Below the pieces are notes generated by a model. That model had not been told where the DNA came from. It saw only the letters and a list, made by a program, of their open reading frames with translations, and made no database searches. A stretch of 64,000 bases of DNA from Rhynchopus euleeides. Taxonomy: Eukaryota > Euglenozoa > Diplonemea > Diplonemida > Diplonemidae. Position 1 is the stretch's first letter. Each line of letters begins with the position of its first letter. The stretch lies in the NCBI GenBank assembly GCA_963210315.1, contig OY723293.1, positions 1,798,001 through 1,862,000 on the forward strand. Reading direction: 5' to 3'. Of this stretch, positions 41,957 to 52,370 are shown piece after piece. The position numbers and the translations under genes are program-made.

Positions 41957-42600
41957 CACGCCGCCGACCTCCGCCAGTTCCGCCACTCAGGAAGCACAGC
42001 TTTGACATCCGCGCCCTCGTCACACACATCTCTACCGCGCCCCTGCGCTGTGCTCCTCCGTCTCGTTCGCACCCCCTTTTCCCTTCATGCCCGTGCAGCT
42101 TCTCGCCTCGAGATGCAGCAGACACCCGTGAGCAGAGAAGGGAGTGTAGCAGTCCCCCGGTTCGCCCCCGGGTACCAAAGTAAGCCCGTGCAGCCCTGTC
42201 ACCAGCTTTCCGGCGTAGTCGTCGCCGGTGTCCGCTGAGGTTCCACAGGAACGGCCGGCAGACAACTTCGTGACAGGCAGCCGCCCTCGTTCCTGTGCCA
42301 GAAGTCAACAAACGCGTCGGTGATCAGCTCCCGCTCCGCGGCAGCCCTTTCGGTGACCTCGAAGGTGTGCGCCAGTTCCGACTGCGCCTCGCGTTGCAGC
42401 TGCCCGCCCAACTCCTTCCCCTCCCGTCGCCCAGTCAGTGGTCGATCGCCTCCCTCTCGCGTGCCGCCAGCTTTGGACCACACCCCGCTCAACCCGCCTC
42501 GGCAGTTGTTGTCCCCAGTACGCGCGCCTCCCGGGTCGGGTTCGCGCCCACCCCCGCACGGGCGGCTCTCCGTGGGGGAGAGGCCCACCCTTTACCAGCC
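41957..42600 (-). pseudogene. Decayed minus-strand gene, unknown
   Basis: Read on the minus strand, the segment 42440-42290 has G/C third positions and encodes a helical, charged stretch (GKELGGQLQREAQSELAHTF, then EVTERAAAERELITDAFVDF). After a frameshift, DDYAGKLVTGLHGLTLVPGG and FSAHGCLLHLE follow near 42230-42110. A last piece, DEGADVKAVLPEWRNWRRSAA, ends at 41957. At least two frameshifts break it. The family is not recognised; the N-terminal part looks like a coiled coil. Confidence 0.4.
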
Positions 42601-42740
42601 CCCTTGCGCATCGTTTTTTGAGCGCACGGGAACGCGCAGCACCCCCTGGCCATCGGCCAGTCGTCACCCCCCCGGCGCCCCACCGCCCCCCGCGTCCAGC
42701 GCAGGACAGCACATCCCCTACTGACACTTTTGCGCGGGGG

Positions 42741-42814
42741 GCCGCGCGAAGCGCGGCCCCGCGACCCCACCCCCACCCCGCGCGAAGCGCGGGGTGGGGG
42801 TGGGGTCGCGGGGC
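42741..42814. repeat. Perfect 28-bp GC hairpin
   Basis: Arms 42756-42783 and 42787-42814 are perfect reverse complements (start GCCCCGCGACCCCACCCCCA) around the loop GAA. A smaller hairpin with the same CGCGAAGCGCG tip overlaps at 42741-42757. A related CGCGCGCTTCGCGCGCG palindrome lies at 54728-54750. G tracts on one strand could also form quadruplexes. Confidence 0.9.
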
Positions 42815-43049
42815 TGGGGGTGGGGGTGGGGGTTTAACCTTATCTTCCTTGGGGGTGCAGGACCTCCCCCAGGATTGACGAGTTGGGGGTATAGCTTGGC
42901 GGACGATGACGTGGTATCGACAGCGGCTTGCCCCCGCCCTGAAATAGGCGCGTGAACTCTTGCGTCACTTCGCACAGTGTGCATCATGTTCAAATGACAC
43001 GCAGGAGCCAGTAGGCTGCCTTTCAAACGGGGTGCCTGTCCCTGCTGGA
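42815..43049. other. Short gene-free stretch
   Basis: GGGGGT repeats, then unique sequence. No gene seen. Confidence 0.4.
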
Positions 43050-43112
43050 CAGGGGGGTCTGGGGGGCGGAGCCCCCCAGCCGCCGGAGGCCATGGGAGTG
43101 AACATTTATTCC
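43050..43112 (+). repeat. Repeat F
   Basis: Full unit: GGGGGGTCTGGGGGGCGGAG, CCCCCCAGCCGCCGGAGGCC, then ATGGGAGTGAACATT. Confidence 0.75.
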
Positions 43113-43210
43113 TGGTGGGCGCGGCAACCAGTGAACGTCTGTTCACAGGTTGACATGATCCATGCCATGCCAAGCCCCTGACCAAATTCGGTGGGTCGTT
43201 GGGTCGATTG

Positions 43211-44067
43211 TTACGAAGAGCCCTGCCACCCACATGTGCAGGACACGCCCGCCCGACATGTGCATTGTACAGCACCACACCAACTTCCCGTACGGATTTG
43301 TCTGCAAGCCATCCCCGACCCAAATGCCTCCTGTCTCACCGAGTCTGGAAATGCTGCCGCACACACTGCCACACCTGAACCCTGCAGGGGCTGCCTGCCG
43401 TTGGGTGGCTCGACGATCTGGCACAGGTCCTCCTGCAGCCACCTGATGCGCTCTTGCTTCGCAGAACTCGCCATCGTCACGCTTCTCCCTGACGCAGGCC
43501 TCCGCGAGCTGCTTCACCAGCTCCGCCTCCTCCGCGTCCCCCCGATGCAGCGACTGCGCGCGCTGGAGGGGGGCCCCGGATGGGAGGGCTAGGCGGTGCC
43601 GCATGGCTACACCTCGTGCAGGCTGCTGGATCGACGCCGCGGTCCCTGCAGCCGGATCGTCGCAAACCCCAGAGCTTGTGCGGCCAGGTGCAGGGCTGCG
43701 ACCTGTCTCGACCCGCATCTCCGCCCAGGCCCGCCCAGTCCCGTAGCTCACGTGTTTCATCGCCTCGGGGATGAACCCCTCCGGAACTGGGTTCGTCCCC
43801 AGCCGTACGGCCTTGTCATACAGCGCCCGTCTCCTGTATCGCTTTCATGAGCCGCTCGCGAGGGGGTGAAGGTGTAGCGCCCCTCGACGGGGTGCTGGAG
43901 GATGGCCCTCAGGTCATCGGGCTCATCGCGGTGGTATTGACAACTTGAGGCCCCCTGTGGTTAAGCCCCCCCTTGCCAGACCCCCCAGGGGGGGCTTAAA
44001 CACGGGGGATCCCAGGTAATAGCGTTTTCCTCGCTGCCTCCCGTGGGGTCTCGACAGCACTAGACAT
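43211..44067 (-). pseudogene. Decayed minus-strand gene, unknown
   Basis: Starts at ATG 44067-44065 (MSSAVETPREAARKTLLPG), is interrupted by palindrome J (43953-44011), then continues DEPDDLRAILQHPVEGRYTF, a block with MKAIQETGAV, YDKAVRLGTNPVPEGFIPEA and MKHVSYGTGRAWAEMRVE. After further frameshifts come QVAALHLAAQALGFATI, EEAELVKQLAEACVREKRDD and QERIRWLQEDLCQIVEPPNG. Third positions are G/C rich in each piece, so this was a real gene, now broken by several frameshifts and an insertion. Family not recognised. Confidence 0.45.
43953..44011. repeat. Palindrome J inside the pseudogene
   Basis: Imperfect inverted repeat: CCCCCTGTGGTTAAGCCCCC on the left and GGGGGCTTAAACACGGGGG on the right. 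It interrupts the open frame of the surrounding relic, so it is probably a small insertion; no clear target duplication is seen. Confidence 0.6.
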
Positions 44068-44707
44068 TTCGGCGCAGGTAGATTGCCTCCACTACAGGCT
44101 CACCCTAGACGAAGAGGGTGTCGCCATGGGAACCAAAAACCTGATTAAGGGGTGTAGTGCTAACACGCCATGAATGCCTCGCCAACCTGGCCAATTTAGC
44201 CGGAGGGGTATCGGTCTACCTAGAACAATGAGACGCTCAAAATACCAAGGGAACCCGCACGTCTTCTATGGAATTCCCCTCAACGGGGAACACGCACCTG
44301 ACCTGGTGTCCCAAGGCCACGACGCCTCCCCCCACCTGGCACATCGGATCCCGCTGGACTGTGGGGACGCCACTAAAGTGATTGCGTAACACTGTGTTCA
44401 CCACCTCCGGTCTTCACGGTCAGGTGAAGATCAATTTTGCAGATGGTGACATGTCATGACCATGTCATGGGGTTCTTCGGGTGTCCCCATTCAGAAAACA
44501 CCCGAAAAATATGACAACTTTGCTAAACTGGACCCAACTCCCCACACTCTTTTTTTTGCCATTTTTTCCATTTTTGGGCTCACTTTTTCTCACTTTTCTC
44601 ACTCCAGAGCGAAGGCCCCCATTATGTTTTCTTTGACAGCGTGCAGTGCAACGACAAGCATTACCCCCCGGGCACCCCCCCCCTTTGAACACTTAAAAAT
44701 AGTATTA
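44068..44707. other. No confident gene
   Basis: A 71-codon + frame at 44174-44389 (containing KYQGNPHVFYGIPLNGE) has weak coding composition; it may be a relic but I cannot support it. A GAGCGAAGGCCCCC motif at 44611 matches the W-type ends. Confidence 0.35.
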
Positions 44708-44950
44708 CACGGTGGACTCCCACACGTCAGGGTGCACCTTTTTGGGATATCGGAATATCGGGGGTCCAGACCCCCGCGAGTGGGGGTCTGGACCCCCGCT
44801 GTCGGGGGTATGGACCCCGCTCGCGGGGGTCGTCTGGGCACCAAAAATAGCAGGGCAGACTCCCGCTAGCGGGGGTCCATACCCCCGCTCGCGGGGGTCC
44901 AGACCCCCACTCGCCCAGACCCCCGCTCCAGGGGGTGGGAGTCCACCGTG
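44708..44950. mobile_element. Small TA-flanked element U
   Basis: 243 bp with inverted CACGGTGGACTCCCAC ends and TA on both sides (44706-44707 and 44951-44952). The interior is a string of palindromic GGGGGTCCAGACCCCC-type units. No coding capacity. A MITE of a TA-inserting superfamily is the likely class. Confidence 0.8.
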
Positions 44951-44952
44951 TA

Positions 44953-46865
44953 CAAAGTGCGCACAATGAAGGGTTGCCACCTTGTTGCCACCCCCCCTCC
45001 CTCCCTCCTCTCCCCCCGATCCTATTTGTTTCCCATTTCTTGATCTCATGAACTTCACCGAAGGGCCCCATGCCATGTGAGGGACAGGCCCAGGGGATCG
45101 GGCGGGGAGCAAGGGGGGCCATACTCAGGGGGGTGGTGGCGGGGAGGGGTTGGTTGGTGAATTGTTCAGTGATGCTGCCCTGTTCCCCTCCCCTTGCCTT
45201 CGCCTCCTTTGCTCCCCCCCTCCCCCCCCTCAGTCATCAGATCAGCTGTGCCGTGTGATGCCTTGTGAGTGTGTTTCAAAAAAATACTACAAAAAAAATA
45301 AGCTGTGGAATTTTCCGTAGAGGGTTCGTGCATGTTGGGCAAATGGAGCGGATTGCGCTTCTCGTCTCCTTCTCCTGCAGAGGTCTTTCTCGGTGGAGTC
45401 GGCTTCTGTTGCGATGCCGGCCCGCGAACCCCACATTGCCAACATGGGTTTTGCGAATGTTAGGTTATCTCTGCCTACTGCCTGCATGGTGGCGGCACTC
45501 GGAACAGAGAGCTCCTGTTTCAGATTCGGGCCCCATGTGCCCCTGCGATCTATGCCGGCCTCCATGCCTGTCTCACGATATGGAGGTTTGCAAGGCGATT
45601 GGGGCAGCAGAGGTCAATCCTGATGAAAGGCCATATATATTCTGCCCCCCCGCCCCCCCCCCCCCCCCTTGTTGTTTTTGCCCTTTTTTTATATCTCTAA
45701 CGCGCACCCCACCCGATCCCCACCTGCCTCCATCCTCAGGCCCTTTCGCTCTGTGCCGCGCAACGAGGGTTCTTCTTCGCTCGAAAAGTGCGTTGTTGTC
45801 AGAGAGCATCTTTGTTCCAGCAGTTCCACTACCGCGCGCTAGCGCAGTTTTGAACGATTTTAAACAAGCTTGAGCCGTACCGTCCAACCTGTCCTACCCT
45901 GGCAACCCGGTAGTGAAGGGATAGCCTCCTCGAGTGGTGGTTCTGTGGCACACACCCAGCACAGAGCGCCTGCCGGGCTCCCCACCCGTTCCCCCCCCCT
46001 CCTCCTAAATGAAGCATCCACTCCAGCGGCAGAGGGGTTCCATGCCACTTGTGCCTGCCCTGGTTTGTTGTGTTGCGAACCATCCCCCTGCCCCTGCCTC
46101 CTATACCTTGCCCCCCGCTCCCCCTCCCCACCCTGCGTTGTGGTGTTCTGCAGACCTCTGCAGAACACCATCCCCGTCCCCTGCGGGGGAGATTTTCGGA
46201 AAATTGGTGGCATTTGTTGTGGCCGGGAAGGGATGGGGGTGGGGGGCTTTTCCCCCTCCTGCCTTGGGCATATGATACTGCATCCTGTTCCGGATGGCGC
46301 AGGTCCAAAGCAGGCCTCCTCACAACTGGTGTCGTGAGGGGGCCATTCTTGCACCAAGGCCAACGGACAGGGCATATGTCGGAGACGTGTGAACTTCTCT
46401 TCTCTCGTGGCTGTCCCCCCGATCCCTCCTAACGCGCGCCCCTCGATGGGTGATGCTCGAAGGCCCTGCACCCCCCCTGCGTCTGCCTGTGATTTTTCCC
46501 TTTTGCTGTTGGGGTCAGGGGAACTAGAGGCAGTGCATCGGCCTGGCCCCTGGAGGAGGGGTATCCATCGACAGAATAGGGCCTGTGTCTAGCTTCCACA
46601 TCCCGTGTTTGTCGAAGCCAGCAAAGGGTGGGGGTTAGGTTGGTTGGGTGGTCTTAACCATACCGATGCACGAACAGCTCATCGCATTTTTTTTAATACC
46701 ATCCAAAACACAGCGCAGCATTGTGTATAGGAGGAAATACGATACTAGAAAGGACTGGCGTCATCACCTCTGTCATGTTTCCCTTTCTTCGTGCTCCACC
46801 ACACCTTCTGTACTTCAGACAACACAAACACACAATAGCCGGTCGTGAGATTTGTGCAGAGGAGT
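44953..46865. other. Gene-free DNA
   Basis: Poly-C runs (for example 45645-45667), an exact palindrome at 46142-46169 (arms GGTGTTCTGCAGA around CC) and no coding bias in any frame. Confidence 0.5.
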
Positions 46866-46894
46866 GGTGGAAGCGGTCAACAAAACATTTTTCT
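46866..46894 (+). repeat. 29-bp direct repeat, left copy
   Basis: Begins GGTGGAAGCGGTCAACAAAA and ends CATTTTTCT; identical to 51435-51463. Together they bound a 4.5-kb block that differs in composition from its surroundings. The pair may be a long duplication made when the block was inserted, or a repair footprint. Confidence 0.85.
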
Positions 46895-46929
46895 GACCAA
46901 AATAGACCTGGCCACCTGTTCCTTGATTG

Positions 46930-47790
46930 CTGCCACAGCTGAGCCGTGAGCTCCAGGTGCAACCTCACAAAGGCACTTCCACACAAGCGCCCCCGCAGCT
47001 GTCTTGCGCTCCAAGAGCACAACCAGCTGTTTTTTCGTGACTCCACAGGTGACCTTTGCATCGCCAGCCGCGCTTTTTCTCCGTGACTTCACAGTCGAGC
47101 CCTGAGCTCCAGGAAAACCGCACACACCACTAGCCGTTCCTTGTGCCTCTTTAGTATGCCCTGAGCCTAGGAGCCCATCACAGGAAAAGAAGACCTCTGC
47201 ACCGCGAGCCGTTTCTTCCTGCGACTCCACAGCGGGCCCTGAGCTCCAGGAGCTGATGTGCATTAGATTAAGACGTGCACCATTTGCTGCTCGTTACGCG
47301 ACTCCACAGTGAGCCCTGAGCTCCCGGATCTGACCGCAGGAGAGGACCATGAGCTGTTCGCTTCGCGACTCCACAGTGGGCCTTGAGCTCCCGGAGCATG
47401 AGAGTATCACGAGCTGTTCGCCTGCGACTCCACAGTGAGCCCTGAGCTCCCGGAGCTGACCGCATGAGACGACCATGAGCTGTTCGCTTTGCGACTCCAC
47501 AGTGAGCCCTGAGCTCCCGGAGCATGAGAATGTCACGAGCTGTTCGCCTGTTCGCCACAGTGAGCCCTGACCTCCCGGATCTGACCGCATGAGAGGACCA
47601 TGGGCTGTTCGCTTCGCGACTCCTCAGTGGACCCCTGAGCCCCCGGAGCATGAGTATGTCACGAGCTGTTTCACCTGCGACTTCACGTGAGCCCTGAGCC
47701 CCCGGAGCTGACCGCATGAGAGGACCATGGGCTGTTCGCTTCGCGACTCCACAGTGGGCCCTCGAACTCCCGGAGCATGAGAAGATCATC
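46930..47790 (+). repeat. Degenerate 60-70-bp repeat L, left block
   Basis: Units start with CTCCACAGTGAGCCCTGAGC then TCCCGGAG, and alternate between a CTGACCGCATGAGAGGACCATG and a CATGAGAATGTCACGAGC middle. Clear units begin near 47230, 47302, 47371, 47430, 47496, 47557, 47620, 47683 and 47748, with weaker ones at 46934 and 47084. Unit length is not a multiple of three, so the 195-codon minus frame across it is not a gene. Confidence 0.85.
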
Positions 47791-48139
47791 AGCTGTTCGT
47801 TCGCGACTCGACCCCCCAGGGCCCCCTCCGATTCGGACCCGCAGAGAGGTGACAACCTGTCTCGCAGGGTTCTGGGTCCAGCACGGCTCCTCCAGAGAGA
47901 TGCTCGCAGAGAAGGATGCGATGCGGCTGACGACCGTCACTGTGCGCCGCATCGCGAGTTCCTCGCGGAGCAAGACCTGGACAGTGCGGAGGAGATCCTC
48001 GGGGGCTGGGCTTCGCCTCCCAGGGGTGACGAGCGCCCTCTGTGATAGCGTGGATAACCGGCGGTCGTATCAGCCGCATATGCCGGATTCAGCGTTTGAG
48101 GTGCTGCAGAGCGCGAGGGGGTTCAACCGGGTGCAGCGG

Positions 48140-48655
48140 GCGCGGGTTGTCCCCGGGACAGGCGATTCACAGACTGAGCCGAGTGGTTTCACAGACATCC
48201 GTGCATCGGCATCGATACAGGAGAGGCGGCACCTGATGCCACGAAACGCGCCAGCCGTGTCCAAAATGGGAACAACCCACGAGTCCCTCGGGAGGGGGCG
48301 GGTATGAGGTGAACACTACCGGCGACTCCTTCGGTGACCTGCCGTTGCACCGCAGCAGGGGTTAACTTTGCACTGCGGATGCACGAGTCACTCTTCACCG
48401 TCCCCTGACACCCGTGCGGGTTGGGGTGAACAGCGGACCGGTCGCCTCGGAGGAAGTCGCTCTCACAAGCGTGTCGACTTCTTCGGGCGCACCGTGGACG
48501 TCGCGGTGCGGCCGGAGGGTGTGGGCCACTCGGGTGCGGTGGCCCTTCGCGTCGACCTGTGGACCTGCCTCCCTGCAGTGTCGGCCCCCCGAGGAGATGG
48601 CGCTGAAGGGGGTGAAGCAGGTGGTGCTGACGACCTGCATCTGGCCCGAAAATCC
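48140..48655 (+). pseudogene. Class III adenylate cyclase domain, broken
   Basis: Pieces of a cyclase catalytic domain in order but in changing frames: FTDIRASASIQ (48188), GYEVNTTGDSFG (48300), AAGVNFALRMHESLF (48352), RVGVNSGPV (48417) and VDFFGRTVDVAVRPEGVGHS (48476), then perhaps MALKGVKQVV. Both metal-binding aspartates (FTDI and GDSF) and the DFFGRTV block match receptor-type cyclases of kinetoplastids. At least four frameshifts and a stop make it non-functional. It normally makes cAMP at a membrane. No upstream receptor part is recognised. Repeat L flanks it on both sides. Confidence 0.75.
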
Positions 48656-48659
48656 TGAA

Positions 48660-49350
48660 GTCCCACAGTGAGCCCTGAGCTCCCGGAACACGAGAAGACC
48701 ATCAGCTGTATTGCCGGCAATTCCACAGCGGCCGAAGCTGACCGCACGAGAAGATCATGAGCTGGTCGTTCCCCGACTCCACAGTGAGCCCTGTGCTCCC
48801 GGAGCTGATCGTGATTAGATGAAGACCTCTACACCACTCGCTGCTGCGCCTGCGACGCCACAGCGGGCCCTGAGCTCACCAGGAGCACCCGCGCGCAAAC
48901 ATTCACCACTCGTGATCCATGAACACCAGAAGCTGTTCGTCGGAGAAGAAGTCCTGTCCGGCACTAGCTGTCCGCCCTGCGACCCCACAGTCGAGCGGGA
49001 GAGACTTGGGTTTCCTGAGCTCCAGGAGGTGAAGACCTCCACGAGCCGCTCTTCTTCGACGCCACAGCCGAGCCCGAGTTCCAGGAACATCCGCGCATCT
49101 GACTGTTCCTTGCGACTCAACAGCTGAGCTGTGAGTAACCATCCCACACAACTAGTCATTAGTTCATCTGGAGCTCATCGCATGAGAGGAACCCCCGTTC
49201 TACCGGCCATCTTCTGCGATTCCGCAGCTGACCTGTGCCCCGAGGGCAAACCCCATGAGCAGAAGACCTCATACACAACTGGGCGTTCTCTCCGTACCAC
49301 TCTACAGCTGAGCCGTGAGCTCCGGGAGGAACCTTCCGCAGAAGTAGCCG
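48660..49350 (+). repeat. Degenerate repeat L, right block
   Basis: More diverged L units begin near 48661, 48721, 48778, 48855, 48983, 49059, 49113, 49217 and 49303. The CAC AGC (G/T)GAGC and GAGCTCC(A/C)GG(A/G)G blocks persist while the rest drifts. Confidence 0.7.
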
Positions 49351-51434
49351 CTTCCTGCGCAGCCGAACCGAGGGCTCCAAGAGCCAAGCCCACCGAAGTT
49401 CACCTCTGCATCGGAGCGCCGCGGATGATCTCCAAGGTGCCGGTCTCGAGACCAGGCGTTTTTTGCATTCGACCTGCTGCCACTCAACGCGCATCCACAG
49501 AGATCTAAATGGGGAGGCAATGCGTCAAAAATGCCTTTTCCGCTGCGTTGCACACCCAAGGAACCCTAACGGGTCAGGATCTCCACACAACTGCATCACG
49601 CCGCAAACCTCGTCGGGTTTTCTCCACCGCCGATACAATGTGGACATCGCCGGTTCCGCACACCGGGTTTCTTCAGCCACGGGAATTTCACCAGGGGCCT
49701 CAAGGAGGCCGTGTCGAGGCAAGCTCTCCTGACAAACAACGGGCGAGGTCGACAAGACAGTTTGTTGGGACACGTTCCCTCTTCCTTCTGGCACTGGCGG
49801 TCCAGCCCCCCAGGGTGAGGGTTGCGAGGGTCTTCTTGTGGTTCTGCGCCTCAACGCGAAAGCCACCATTTGGCTGGAGTCCGACAGAAGCCGCTGCACC
49901 GAGCAATACGAACGTGTGTCAACTGTGGCAGGTCACGGTCCGGTTGATCTCCGCCGCGCCCGCCTGGGCGATATCTAACCACAGAACAGATGTCACCCCT
50001 TCTTACGTGGGAAACGTTCACGCAGGTACTGAGGATGAACAAATGGAGAGTTCAATGGAGTGTTTTCACCCCACTCCCTCCTGGCGAGGCGCAATGTACT
50101 ACCGAACTACTCTCGCGGCACGCAGCAAGGAAGCGTTCAGGCGCTCATCACCTTGATGACGAGAATCCGAAGGCGAGGGGTCAGCAACACGAACGTGAAC
50201 ATACAGCAAAGCTGCAAAACTCCCCTATCATGTACCGAAGCCGGTTTTTTCGGCACCGCAACAGATTGACTGTTTTCCAACCGAAGTACGACAGTCGAGG
50301 GCGTTTTCTGAACAACACGCGTCGTATTGGACACTGACACAACCCACAGCGGCCCCGCGCCATGGGCGACAAGGGACTGGACATTTTGTTTCCGTTATGG
50401 GTGCTGAGTCGAAAATTTCCGGGACAATCCGCAGCGCACCCACCGCGGAGGCCGAAACCCGCAGAGGTGAAAGAAGACACGACCTGTTACGTCCAGCCCG
50501 ATGCGCAGCTCAAAAATCGGAGAGTGACCGACCCCATCGCGAACACAGATACGTAAGCTCCCCATCTTCCCCGAAAAGAGGGCCTCCCCAACCGCCGGAG
50601 TTTTTTCTCGAGGCGCCGGGCGTCATCTCACCGACACCCCTCCCCGTACCGACGGGAGGAGGTTAAGGTGTTGACCGTGTTGGTGAAAGCCGACCCTGAA
50701 GAACTGCGAGCCTCCACGGGTTAACAAGAGGAACGAACGGCGGCGGATGGGGGTTTTATCGAACGACGCCCGAAGGCAAAAATATATCATGGCAGTCCTG
50801 AGATGCGACTCCCAAGGTGCATGTACCCATACGTCACATCCTCGACAACGACTGGGTCGTCGCGCCTGACTTCGGTACAGGTGTATGGGACGGCCCTATC
50901 GCGCCGAAAGGGCAGCACATCGGATTATCAACTTCATCATGTCCCGGCAAGCACTGGCCACCTTGACCAGCTTCATGGGGCGCCACCAGTCACCGGGTCG
51001 ACGCAACGGTTTCCAGCGCTAGGCTTCGAGCTCGACCTCACCACCGTTTTTCCGGTCCGCACCAAGTGGGCACGCTCATCAGGCGACAGACGACGCAGAC
51101 CACAGCGTCAGCAGGGTTCTCGACATACGAAGGTTCAACGACCGAGTCCAAGCCCTTATCTACAGCGCGGATCTGACCGACACCCGCGGGCACAGAGCCC
51201 CAGAAGCACATGGCGTTTGCGCTACTTCGAGGCCGGCGTCTAGCAGGACACCGTCTTCGACCGCAGCAATACCCTCGACAGGTACGAAAGCCTGAGATGT
51301 GAAGGATCCGGCGCCCCCATCGCGGGGGCGCCCATGGCCGCACAGCGAGCCGACTCCTCACGCGAAGGACAGTGACTACAACAGCCGTACCCTCTCTTCC
51401 TAAAATTAAGCGCTTCGCGTCCCTGAGGGTCCTG
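49351..51434. other. Run-poor DNA with possible coding relics
   Basis: No intact gene. Short peptides look protein-like in changing frames, for example DNDWVVAPDFGTGVWDGPIA near 50840-50900 and SHGNFTRGLKEAVSRQALL near 49680-49735, but I recognise no family. Homopolymer runs of eight or more are absent, unlike the DNA outside 46895-51434. Confidence 0.4.
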
Positions 51435-51463
51435 GGTGGAAGCGGTCAACAAAACATTTTTCT
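51435..51463 (+). repeat. 29-bp direct repeat, right copy
   Basis: Identical to 46866-46894; see there. Confidence 0.85.
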
Positions 51464-52006
51464 TCGTTCCATTTTTGTGTTTCCATAGCGCCAAGTAAGA
51501 TATCGACAGAAGGACGTCTAGTACGCGTATTTTCTCTGAACGCCTGAAAACTGAAGAATTGAAAAACCGCACCTCACTCGAACATCTTGTATTTGTGGAG
51601 AACGCATCGATCTCCACACCGGATATTGATGCGGTACTCACTGTACACCCACAACGGATTCTGGCAACTCACACCAGGTTTGCCTGCTCAAAACGTGGCC
51701 ACCACGCATAGTGCTCTTGCGCCGTCGTTTGACGCGAGATTCTGCTGGCACCATTACGAATCTGGCTTTACTCACTCACGACTCACTGGGATAAGGGGCC
51801 TTCGGCAGGGCGAAGGATACCAGCAGAATGACACAGTGGTGGTTTTGGCACCCCACACACCCCCGCCCCCCCCCCTTCATGCACCCTGCTGTGTCATGGC
51901 TGGGCAGCAACGTTGCAAGGTACGAAAAGAATGGAGTTGGAACGGTAGCGTTCGTTCGCGGCGAGCCCCCACCCCTACCCAGCATTGGCATCAGCATCCG
52001 CACAGC
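51464..52006. other. Gene-free DNA
   Basis: No gene or shared repeat; C runs resume at 51857-51876. Confidence 0.45.
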
Positions 52007-52131
52007 ACAGCCCCCACCACCACCACCACCACCACCACCACCACCACCACCACCACCACCACCACCACCACCACCACCACCACCACCACCACCACCACCA
52101 CCACCACCACCACCACCACCACCACCACCAC
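52007..52131 (+). repeat. (CAC)n microsatellite
   Basis: About forty uninterrupted CAC units. They give homopolymeric frames in all readings and are not a gene. The tract lies 240 bp upstream of the start codon at 52371. Confidence 0.95.
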
Positions 52132-52370
52132 CCCCATCAGGCCCCCGCCGGAGTGGGTAGTACACAAAGAGCAGGGGGAGGGGTCGATGTTCAGCACCAC
52201 CTCCTCCTCCCCGTGCTCATGGCACCCCCGCCGCTGCTGACCACCCCCTCCCGGCTGTATGTGGCGACAGCCGCTGTAGGGGTGGGTTCAACGGTCGACC
52301 GAACCGAACCGAACCCACCCATCGGGGTCAGCATTCTGAGGGGTATCTAAGGGAGCTTACCCCTCCAAGA

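Noticed and set aside
44174..44389. 71-codon plus frame
   Set aside because: Weak coding bias, no motif and no acceptor; left as an uncertain relic in the region note.
47268..47855. 195-codon minus frame in repeat L
   Set aside because: It arises from a repeat whose unit length is not a multiple of three, so the frame is not maintained.
51776..52350. Poly-His/Pro/Gly/Val frames
   Set aside because: Produced by the (CAC)n microsatellite read in different frames.
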